NCBI GenBank assembly: GCA_021812905.1
Contig: JAKAMM010000001.1
Coordinates: 1 to 29,589 of the forward strand
Direction: 5' to 3'
DNA from: Chloroflexota bacterium
Lineage (GTDB): Bacteria; Chloroflexota; Anaerolineae; Anaerolineales; Villigracilaceae
DNA length: 29,589 nt
Of this stretch, positions 15,697 through 22,684 are shown piece by piece; positions within the stretch are counted from its first letter, which is position 1; every line of letters starts with the position of its first letter. The notes below the pieces were generated by a model, which had not been told where the DNA came from, ran no database searches, and saw nothing but the letters and a program-made list of their open reading frames with translations. The position numbers and the translations under genes are program-made.

Positions 15697-17010
15697 TTAG
15701 TTGAGCGCCTGCTTCATAAACGCGGGCAAGTCCACCGCCTCGCGTGGACCGACGCGCACCTCCCAGCCGGGCAATTCTTCCTCGACTTCGCCGGAAAGCA
15801 CCGCCACATGGCCGGGCAGGACGATCCTCTTCCTGCTGACTTTGCTGGCAACGTCGAAGCCTTTGATGGCCTTGGCGATTCGCTCCGCATCGAATTTGCC
15901 TGCCGCCCACGCCGTCAGCACGGACATGCCTTCCGCATCCGTGACGACCAGCCAGGCGGGAAGACCTGAACCTTCCACTTCGTTCGCGACTGCAAAGTAC
16001 GTGATGCTGAAATTGGTTGTGACCAATACAGGGCTTTCGGGCTTGGGCGAGTTGATTTCGTAAATGCCAGGCTGGACCTGAATCGGTTTTTGCGGATCAG
16101 TGTAGATGTTTTCGCGCAGGACGAGTAATGGATACAGCAATTCGGACTTGAACTCGCTCAACACAATAAAGCCTGCATATTTCGCAATCGCTTGCGCGGC
16201 GGCAATGCCTTCGTCTTTTGCGTCGCATGGAAACGCAATGGTCGGATAACCCAGCGCGCGGAAATTGGCTTTGATCGCCAGGCGGCGCGCCTGCGTGGAA
16301 CGCGTCAGCCATTCGTTCATGTTCGTGCCGCCGAGATCGAGCACCATATCTTCCACGCCCTTCGCTTGAATCTTTTGAGTCAAGTCTGCGAGGGCGTCGA
16401 GCGAGTCAGCTTTGACGACTAGGGCGGCTTTATGATTCTTGGCAAGGTCGGCCATCGCGTCGGCATTGGAGGCGTCAGCCGCGTAAAGCAACGGGGTCTC
16501 GCCTCCGCAGGCTTGAAGTCCGGGTTGAAGCGAGGCGGGATCGCCCATCAAAATGAGCGGACGCTTCGTCGCAGTTCGAATCGTTTTAATGGCAGACGCC
16601 AAGTCGCCATCCGCAAGAACTGCGAAACCATCAATTGAAAAATCCATTCCCACGTAATTTACTTTATACGCATCGGCCTGCGCGACTTTTTGTGCAAGTT
16701 TAGGGTCAGAGACATTGACGCGGATGAAGAGGCTGGGTTTGTTGAAGAAAGTTTTTTCATGGCGGAACATCACGACTTCGTTGCCTGCTTTAACTTCCGT
16801 GCCATTGGCTTTGAGTGTGATGAGTCGAATCGGAGGCGCGGCGGACTCAGCCAATTGTTTTTGGGATGCTTCACTGACATACGGGCACACGCTCAGTTCA
16901 ACCTGCTTGGAGGCGAGCTTCATCGCAAAGGCGAGACAAGTGGGAAAGCCGCATTCTTTGCAGTTCGTTTGGGGGAGGAGTTTGTAGATTTGGATGCCGC
17001 TTAGTGCCAT
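15697..17010 (-). CDS. acsC: Corrinoid iron-sulfur protein large subunit (ACDS gamma)
   Basis: Large subunit of the corrinoid iron-sulfur protein, which carries the methyl group between AcsE and AcsB. The 437-residue protein (CdhE family) begins with the [4Fe-4S] domain (C17, C20, C25, C42; TNCKECGFPTCLAFAMKLA), followed by a TIM barrel (VNYVGMDFSIDGFAVL, RPLILMGDP, LVLDLGGTN). The C-terminal corrinoid-binding domain includes TTNFSITYF, GLPAWLVVTDAEGMSVL and ELPGWEVRVGPREA. An AAAGGA site precedes ATG 17010. It directly follows acsD. Confidence 0.95.
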   Translation of the reverse strand: MALSGIQIYKLLPQTNCKECGFPTCLAFAMKLASKQVELSVCPYVSEASQKQLAESAAPPIRLITLKANGTEVKAGNEVVMFRHEKTFFNKPSLFIRVNVSDPKLAQKVAQADAYKVNYVGMDFSIDGFAVLADGDLASAIKTIRTATKRPLILMGDPASLQPGLQACGGETPLLYAADASNADAMADLAKNHKAALVVKADSLDALADLTQKIQAKGVEDMVLDLGGTNMNEWLTRSTQARRLAIKANFRALGYPTIAFPCDAKDEGIAAAQAIAKYAGFIVLSEFKSELLYPLLVLRENIYTDPQKPIQVQPGIYEINSPKPESPVLVTTNFSITYFAVANEVEGSGLPAWLVVTDAEGMSVLTAWAAGKFDAERIAKAIKGFDVASKVSRKRIVLPGHVAVLSGEVEEELPGWEVRVGPREAVDLPAFMKQALN

Positions 17011-17030
17011 GTTGATTTCCTTTCATTCTC

Positions 17031-17089
17031 AAGTTGACAAGTTGTCAGGTTTGCAGGTGCAACATTTCAACATGCTAACTTGTAAACTT
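17031..17089. repeat. Spacer with reiterated words (acsD-acsC)
   Basis: A 79-bp spacer. ACAAGTT at 17037-17043 is complementary to AACTTGT at 17077-17083. It shares AGGTTTGCAGGT, TGTAAAC and CTTTCAAAC with the acsC-acsV spacer, so the two belong to one loose repeat family. Confidence 0.55.
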
Positions 17090-18034
17090 TCAAACAGTGA
17101 TAAGTTCGCCAATCGCTTCATGGATACGCTTGACGGATTCAGGATGCCTCAGCACAACCACATCCGCGCCCGATTCGATGAGTGAAATCGCGGTGAGCGT
17201 TTCCCAATTGATGGCGCGGGACTTCCAATCGCCCCACGCCTCCGGCACGCCTTCGCCAACCTTCGACTCTTTCGTCTTCCACGATTCAAAACCGGGCGTG
17301 ACAATCATCGGCTGCTGGGTCATCGTATCACCTTGAAGAGCCGCGAGCCGTAAGCGTTCCATCACGGAATAGCCATATTCGATCCCATAGCCCAGCGCGC
17401 CGGTGGTCGGGTCCATGATGATGCGATCATGCGGCATGCCCATGTCACTGATGAGAATGTTCAACTGCTTCGACAGATTCACATCCATTGGCGTGCGCGC
17501 CTGCACCAGATGACCATTCGCCATGGCGGTCGCCACAATCGTGCGATAATTTTTATCTTCGCAAATTCCAAGCACAAGTTTCTCGCCCTTGGTCGCTTCC
17601 GCAATTGGGACCAGCAACTCATTATCTTGTTCGGCTTGACCCGGACCCCAGACGATGAGCGGGAGTCCGCTGGCGGCTAATACGGATTTGACAGCCTGCA
17701 GCGCGTCTTCTGCGGAATCATCAACGGTCAGCGCCAGGACCAAAAGGTCTGCCCCCGCTTCTTGGGCCTTTTTCGCCCATTGAGCGACGTCCGTCATCGC
17801 TTCACCCCACGCCTCAACCAACAACGGCGACCAGTCTTCAGGGCGTCGCGATTTGATCTCAATCGCAATCATTGGTTTATTTGGCGCGGACGCTTCAAAG
17901 TGCAGAAAGGGCAGGGTCGTTTGTCCGCCCAGCGTGATGGACTTGGCGCGCGTACCACCCTCTGCGCTCGTTGCGCCGATGGTGACAGTTTTAATACTCC
18001 CGGGCCATTTGTCTTTGGGAATTTCGATGGGCAT
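17090..18034 (-). CDS. acsD: Corrinoid iron-sulfur protein small subunit (ACDS delta)
   Basis: Small subunit of the corrinoid iron-sulfur protein, a TIM barrel that covers the corrinoid carried by AcsC. The 314-residue protein (CdhD family) shows the expected FLHFEASAPNKPMIAIEI, ADLLVLALT, ARTPMDVNLSKQLNILI, MDPTTGALGYGIEYGYSVMERLR and GADVVVLRHPESV segments. The length matches the bacterial protein (about 320). GGAGG lies 4 nt before ATG 18034. It is upstream of acsC with a 79-bp spacer and downstream of the CBS-domain gene. Confidence 0.95.
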   Translation of the reverse strand: MPIEIPKDKWPGSIKTVTIGATSAEGGTRAKSITLGGQTTLPFLHFEASAPNKPMIAIEIKSRRPEDWSPLLVEAWGEAMTDVAQWAKKAQEAGADLLVLALTVDDSAEDALQAVKSVLAASGLPLIVWGPGQAEQDNELLVPIAEATKGEKLVLGICEDKNYRTIVATAMANGHLVQARTPMDVNLSKQLNILISDMGMPHDRIIMDPTTGALGYGIEYGYSVMERLRLAALQGDTMTQQPMIVTPGFESWKTKESKVGEGVPEAWGDWKSRAINWETLTAISLIESGADVVVLRHPESVKRIHEAIGELITV

Positions 18035-18040
18035 AGTTCC

Positions 18041-18123
18041 TCCGGTATTCGATATTCGTTATTCGTGAATCGGGATTCGGGAGTTGGGAGTCGCTTGTCG
18101 GATAAACCGATTTCCGATTCCCG
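18041..18123. repeat. Spacer of reiterated ATTCG / GATTCCCG words
   Basis: The spacer between the CBS gene and acsD is low in complexity: ATTCGATATTCGTTATTCG-type words on one side and CCGATTTCCGATTCCCG, TATCCGATTCCCG on the other, which partly pair with the GAATCGGGATTCGGGAG stretch. No gene is visible. It carries the ribosome binding site of acsD at its 5' edge. Confidence 0.5.
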
Positions 18124-18621
18124 TTATCCGATTCCCGCTTTTCTTCTTGCTTCATCTCTTCTTTCAATGAAAGTTTCAATCGGCGATTTTCGCTCCGCCG
18201 CAAGACCTAAATCCTTCAACTCGCTTTCATCCTTCGCGGCAACATGTCTCAAAATGTGCCGATAAGAAATATATGCGGCAGGATAAATAATGCCCACAGA
18301 GTTGTGTAGCATATAAGCGATACGGATTCCTTTGTCTCTCATCATCTGCGCCGCGACGGTCAGCGGAATATCCGCTCCTAACTCTGGCATGCCTTCGCTC
18401 ATGATGTCTTCGGCTTTCAAAGAATCAAGATTATCTTTGCCGTACGCCGCGACCAATTGCTCTTCACCGACCACGCCAATGCCATGACCTTCCGCGTCGA
18501 GCACACACATCGCTTCGACGTGGTGTTCGAGCAGGAAGCGCGCGATATCTTTAATGGGCGTTTCCCATTTGCAGGTCGGCACGCCGACGGTCATCAAGTC
18601 ACGGACGAGAAATGGTTTCAT
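18124..18621 (-). CDS. Paired CBS-domain protein in the CODH/ACS operon
   Basis: A protein of 165 residues (from ATG 18621) made of two CBS repeats, about residues 5-60 (VRDLMTVGVPTCKW, IARFLLEHHVEAMCVLD) and 73-130 (AEDIMSEGMPELGADIPLTVAAQMMRD), then a charged C-terminal tail. CBS pairs bind adenosyl ligands such as AMP, ATP or SAM, so a regulatory role for the complex is plausible but inferred. The start is uncertain: another ATG at 18693 directly follows the acsB stop (TAGATG) and would add 24 residues encoded by the spacer repeat. The 18621 start has no Shine-Dalgarno, while 18693 has GGAG about 12 nt upstream. Confidence 0.8.
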   Translation of the reverse strand: MKPFLVRDLMTVGVPTCKWETPIKDIARFLLEHHVEAMCVLDAEGHGIGVVGEEQLVAAYGKDNLDSLKAEDIMSEGMPELGADIPLTVAAQMMRDKGIRIAYMLHNSVGIIYPAAYISYRHILRHVAAKDESELKDLGLAAERKSPIETFIERRDEARRKAGIG

Positions 18622-18690
18622 GTTGAAGGTTGAAGGTTGGAAGGTCGAATGGGATGCGAACCTGCAACCTTCAACCTTCCAACCTTGAAA
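18622..18690. repeat. Two-register hairpin of reiterated GAAGGTT words (acsB-CBS)
   Basis: GAAGGTTGAAGGTT at 18625-18638 pairs with AACCTTCAACCTTC at 18666-18679 (14 bp). Alternatively AAGGTTGGAAGGT at 18633-18645 pairs with ACCTTCCAACCTT at 18674-18686 (13 bp). The two pairings share bases, so they are mutually exclusive. The element lies between acsB and the CBS gene and can be read through in the CBS frame. Confidence 0.7.
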
Positions 18691-18693
18691 CAT

Positions 18694-21600
18694 CTAGAAT
18701 ATTGGCTCCATCGCCATGGCGGGGTGATTGTGCCCTTCGAGCCAGGCAAGTAAATCTTCAACTGAGGTTACATTCCTTTCATCGGCGATCCTATCGAGCA
18801 GGTCGGGGTCGCCTTCGCGCTCGCAGACTGCCTTGAATTCATCGGACATGGTTTGCTTCAACACGGACGACATCCAAACCACGCGCTTGAAGCCGCCGTC
18901 AGCGGAGATGAACTTGGGGCTGATGAGGTAGAACTTGCCGACGCCCATCACCCCCGGGGTTTGAAGCCCGCCGCCCGCGATACCCGCCAGCGTAGAGAAC
19001 GTCATCCCCGCGGGAGTCATGGATGTGTCTTCGCGGCTGAGCACCATCACACCGTTGGCTTCGGGGATGAGCATCACAATGCACTCGAAACATCCACAGT
19101 TTTTAACGTGAATGCCGTTTGCCAGGTAACTGTTGATGTCAAGCAGGCTCAGGTTGTAAACGTAGTCGAATTGCCCGTTGTTCTTCACCTTTTCAACGCG
19201 GGTGATAGCATCTAGGAAGAAATCGTTTTCCAGCCAGGGAGCCAGCGTGGCGGACGTTTCGGGGGCTTCTTCAATCACGAGACGGACGTTATCCGCGACA
19301 GGCCGAGAGCGTCCCGTTTTGTAATAGAACAGCGTGGACGGGCTAAGGATGGCGTGGCTTTCCTGTAATCCCGCAATTGCTTTGCCAGCCTGATACGGCA
19401 AGACTTGATCCTGTCCCTTGTCGAGGCCGTTCTTCGGCAAAGCGGCGATTCGCCTGAGGGCATCGCTTTTTTGCGGGTGACGCGAGCGGGACATCTCGGC
19501 GAAACGGCGCAGGTTGGCGCCATGCAATTCCACGCGGTAAACCGAGCGGTCTTTTCGCAGGGAACTGACAACGCCCAATCGTTTCAACAACATTTGCATG
19601 TCGCGGGAGGCTTGCTTATCCTGGTGGCTCAAATAACATTCTGCAGACGGCCAGTTGCCTCCTCGCAGGCGCACAGAGCCGTCGCCGTCGAGAACGCCAG
19701 ACAGGAACGCGGCGATGTGTTCTTCGGGGAGCGAAATCAGCCGCGCCAAGTCCCAGGTTTGCCCGCCGCGCATCCGCACACCAAGACTTTCGGCCAGCAA
19801 TCCCAACAGGAAGTTGTTGCCATACAGATCGAAGCTATCTTGCGTGGGAACGATTGGCCTGCCATCAATCCTGCCCGTGCTACGCTTGGCGCGTTTTCCG
19901 GGCGCGGCGTCTGGGAAATGACTCGTGTAGATCGCGGAGAACGCATCCAGTAATCCTGCCTCGGCGTTGGTGAAGTTTACGCGACATTCGTCGCGCCCCT
20001 TCCAATCCAAAGAGCCGTCCGAGGCGATCAAACCCAACAGGTACAGCAAGTCGGGGGCGATCTCGGGCAGTCTCATGCGCGGGTGTCCGTTGGTTGGCGC
20101 GACTGTGGCGATGTTGCGCTTGAACTCGTCCCAGGAATGTTCCAATTGTTCTACGATGTGACGCAGGTCTCTCAGCGATATGGAGGTGACGCGCGGATCA
20201 GGTTGCTCCAATCCCAACGTCCGATAAGCCTTTGTGAGAGAGCCGTAGCGCGCCTGCATGGATTCGCGAATCTCGTTAAACAACACTTCGTCAGCCACAC
20301 GGCAGTCGTCAGGCAGTAGATCAATTGCCAGCGGAATTTTTTCTTCGAGACGCAAATGCTTGACGGCGTAGAGTCTGTCGCCTTTGTGCAACTCGTCCAC
20401 GCGCGCCCATGGACCGTGCCCGTTTTGCCCCCAGCGATCAACGGCAACTTCGTGATTAATGGTCAGGGTCAACTCCAGCCCGGATTTGGTCTCGATGTGG
20501 ATCAACTCTTCGGGCGCGGGATTCTTGTGAACGCCGAGTAATTTGCTTTGTGCCAGCCTGCCATTGTCGTCTAGTGTGTGTAGGTCGGATTGACAACCTG
20601 TGGTGAGCGAAGTCGAACCATCCGGCTTGCGATACGTATTGATGAAATCGCCAATCTTTTTCAGATGTCCATCCACAATCACGGTGGCGTCTTCAGTCAG
20701 GCAGGCCGTCATTGGGTTTTCCATGATGGAGTACATCGAAACTTCGTTGACCACACCATGCGAGCCGATGGCCGCGTACTCGTTCGTGCCGCTCCAGTAG
20801 CCTTTTCGGTCGTCAATCAGTTTGCCGAGTTTGATGGGCTGGTTCGGACCAGTCGGGTTGATGCTGAACGAGGCTTTACAGTCCAACCAGTTATATGCGC
20901 CGCACAAGCCGAGCCGTTCAGGCGAGACCACACAGACGTGGTTCGGCGCGAAGGATTGACACAAGGTGCAGGAGTAGAACTCGTCCACTTTGTTATCGGT
21001 CAGGTCGGCGAGGCGCTTGTTGCGAAAGTCGTACGCGAGGCGCGCCTTCTCCAGCCATTCAGCATGGAGCACGGGCTCGGTGACTATCGTGATTTGGACC
21101 TTATCCACGATCGCGCCGAAGTCTTCATGGAAACGCGCGTGCAGGATTTTGCCAAACGATTCAAGGTTGAACCCTTTGTCTGCCGCGGTATTCGAGACGC
21201 GGATCCAGGCGATGTCGCGCTGACCGACGTGTTGTATTCCGCTCGCTCCGTTGACAAAATAATGGATCTGACGTTCAAGCACAGGCTCGAAGTCCTGCTG
21301 CATTTGCCGTCCCGCCACTTTGATGACGATGCCCATATCCATTGAACCTTGTGGTTCAATCTTCGAGAAATCGGGGCCGACGACTTCTATTTTGCCGTCA
21401 GTGACCTCATCCAATTTCGCCATTTGCAGGAACTCAAAGGCGCGCGAGTGCTTGCCGCCAAACTCCACTCGCAAATCCGCCTTGCGGACCACTTCGCCTT
21501 CAAACGCAGAACCGTACGGCACAGGCACATCCACGTTGGATACTTTGACCTTTACGCCGCGTACTTCGATACACTTTTGCACCAATTGTTCAGCGCGCTC

Positions 21601-22584
21601 GAGATCGTCCTTGCCTTCGATTTGATTGAACGGCATGGAGACAACATGCTCGTAAGTCGTCACGCCTGTTGGCAAAATTTCCGGGATGACCGTATCCGCG
21701 ATAACGGGGAATCCGAAGTTGATCGCGCCTGCCGCCGCCGCGTATTTCAAATCGTCCACTTCGCCGAGTGCAAGCACAAAAGCAAAGACGCGGTCTTTGT
21801 TGTAAAGCAGGATTTCGCGTGACATGCCAGGCTTGAGTCCGCCGAAGGTCAACGCGGAGCGAGTTGCAAAGCCTAAAGCATAAATCGCAGAGATGGTGTC
21901 CGTACCAAATGGGACAGTGTATGTGTCGTAGCCCAGCTCAACGCCCTCTTCTTGAAGTTGATGGATAATACTTCTTCCATTCACATTGCCAGAGAGAAAG
22001 GTCAGAATGTTTCGCCGCTGCAACTCGCGCACGATCTTGACGGCGACTTCATTCGACTTGGCGCATCCGACAATCGCGGCGAATCCGGGCATACGACCAT
22101 CCACCAATTGAATGCCCCATGAGCGCAGTTGGATGTCATCAATTGGCCCGTTGAGATAACCATCACTTGATGCTTCTTTTCCATTATCGGGACTTGTGAA
22201 CGATGTTCCGCCTGCGAGTTTGAATCCCGGCATGGGCTCAGGCTGCAGCTTATAAGCGAAGCGTACAGCTTCAATTGTCTCCGCCGCGAGAAGCGTTGCC
22301 ATTCCTGAGTCAAGAGTCTCGCCAAGGTAGGGAGTCCATTTTGAGGCAGCAGGAATCGGATGAAGCATATCCCGCGCTTGTTTCATCACAGGCTGCAGGT
22401 CGCCGATTTTTTCAACGGTCTTGCCTGTCATGCCGAGAATCGTCGGCAGATAATATGCAGTGTTCGGAAACGCGACGGGCGTGTCCGCCCCTTTTTCTTT
22501 CAGCGCTCTATCCAGCATGATCTCGGCTTCGGTGACCAGCGCGTTGGCTCCGCGAATTGCGCGTGTGGCTATGTATCGTGACAT
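18694..22584 (-). CDS. acsB: Acetyl-CoA synthase AcsB, interrupted in frame by an intein
   Basis: Forms acetyl-CoA from CO, the methyl group of AcsCD and CoA at the nickel-iron A-cluster. The 1296-residue reading frame equals a 761-residue bacterial AcsB (Moorella enzyme about 729) plus a 535-residue intein. The N-terminal CODH-contact domain and middle domain are present. The [4Fe-4S] ligands are C539, C542, C551 and C561 (YSCTLCQSF, HVCVV, GLCGAYN), spaced exactly like Moorella C506, C509, C518 and C528. After removal of the intein the nickel-binding Cys-Gly-Cys falls at 628-630, again offset by 33 from C595/C597. AGGAG precedes ATG 22584. There is no frameshift in either extein. Confidence 0.96.
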   Translation of the reverse strand: MSRYIATRAIRGANALVTEAEIMLDRALKEKGADTPVAFPNTAYYLPTILGMTGKTVEKIGDLQPVMKQARDMLHPIPAASKWTPYLGETLDSGMATLLAAETIEAVRFAYKLQPEPMPGFKLAGGTSFTSPDNGKEASSDGYLNGPIDDIQLRSWGIQLVDGRMPGFAAIVGCAKSNEVAVKIVRELQRRNILTFLSGNVNGRSIIHQLQEEGVELGYDTYTVPFGTDTISAIYALGFATRSALTFGGLKPGMSREILLYNKDRVFAFVLALGEVDDLKYAAAAGAINFGFPVIADTVIPEILPTGVTTYEHVVSMPFNQIEGKDDLERAEQLVQKCIEVRGVKVKVSNVDVPVPYGSAFEGEVVRKADLRVEFGGKHSRAFEFLQMAKLDEVTDGKIEVVGPDFSKIEPQGSMDMGIVIKVAGRQMQQDFEPVLERQIHYFVNGASGIQHVGQRDIAWIRVSNTAADKGFNLESFGKILHARFHEDFGAIVDKVQITIVTEPVLHAEWLEKARLAYDFRNKRLADLTDNKVDEFYSCTLCQSFAPNHVCVVSPERLGLCGAYNWLDCKASFSINPTGPNQPIKLGKLIDDRKGYWSGTNEYAAIGSHGVVNEVSMYSIMENPMTACLTEDATVIVDGHLKKIGDFINTYRKPDGSTSLTTGCQSDLHTLDDNGRLAQSKLLGVHKNPAPEELIHIETKSGLELTLTINHEVAVDRWGQNGHGPWARVDELHKGDRLYAVKHLRLEEKIPLAIDLLPDDCRVADEVLFNEIRESMQARYGSLTKAYRTLGLEQPDPRVTSISLRDLRHIVEQLEHSWDEFKRNIATVAPTNGHPRMRLPEIAPDLLYLLGLIASDGSLDWKGRDECRVNFTNAEAGLLDAFSAIYTSHFPDAAPGKRAKRSTGRIDGRPIVPTQDSFDLYGNNFLLGLLAESLGVRMRGGQTWDLARLISLPEEHIAAFLSGVLDGDGSVRLRGGNWPSAECYLSHQDKQASRDMQMLLKRLGVVSSLRKDRSVYRVELHGANLRRFAEMSRSRHPQKSDALRRIAALPKNGLDKGQDQVLPYQAGKAIAGLQESHAILSPSTLFYYKTGRSRPVADNVRLVIEEAPETSATLAPWLENDFFLDAITRVEKVKNNGQFDYVYNLSLLDINSYLANGIHVKNCGCFECIVMLIPEANGVMVLSREDTSMTPAGMTFSTLAGIAGGGLQTPGVMGVGKFYLISPKFISADGGFKRVVWMSSVLKQTMSDEFKAVCEREGDPDLLDRIADERNVTSVEDLLAWLEGHNHPAMAMEPIF
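19099..20703 (-). mobile_element. Intein in AcsB with LAGLIDADG homing endonuclease
   Basis: 535 residues between MTA and CGCFECI of AcsB. Block A: Cys1 in CLTEDATVIVDG. Block B: LTLTINHEVAV (T81, N83, H84). Two LAGLIDADG helices: YLLGLIASDGS (Asp 229) and FLSGVLDGDGS (Asp 341), both acidic residues intact, so the endonuclease may be active. Blocks F and G: VYNLSLLDINSYLANG then IHVKN, ending in Asn535; the next residue is Cys (+1). Unusual points: the block F Asp is Asn517, the block F His is Asn524 and the penultimate His is Lys534. Residues about 130-215 and 400-500 are extra regions with helix-turn-helix-like parts. Splicing would be autocatalytic and must occur for AcsB to work. Confidence 0.95.
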
Positions 22585-22593
22585 AAGTGTCTC

Positions 22594-22684
22594 CTAGTCT
22601 ACTGGTCTAACTGGTCTTATTTGTCCAAGTGGTGTTTGTTACTCTGACCATTCAGACTATTTAGACCATCAGACCATTGAGACT
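22594..22684. repeat. Spacer of reiterated GGTCT / AGACCA words (acsA-acsB)
   Basis: AGTCTACTGGTCTAACTGG and the following TCT (22596-22617) can pair imperfectly with the AGACCATCAGACCATTGAG stretch before the acsA stop (about 22659-22682). Arms are repeats of GGTCT-type words. The acsB ribosome binding site (AGGAG, minus strand) lies at the 22591-22595 edge. Confidence 0.6.

Noticed and set aside
18694..22584. AcsB insert as a separate gene or an assembly fusion
   Set aside because: The frame is continuous, intein blocks sit at both ends, the joints are exact at Cys1 and Asn-Cys, and the exteins align with a normal AcsB without gap.
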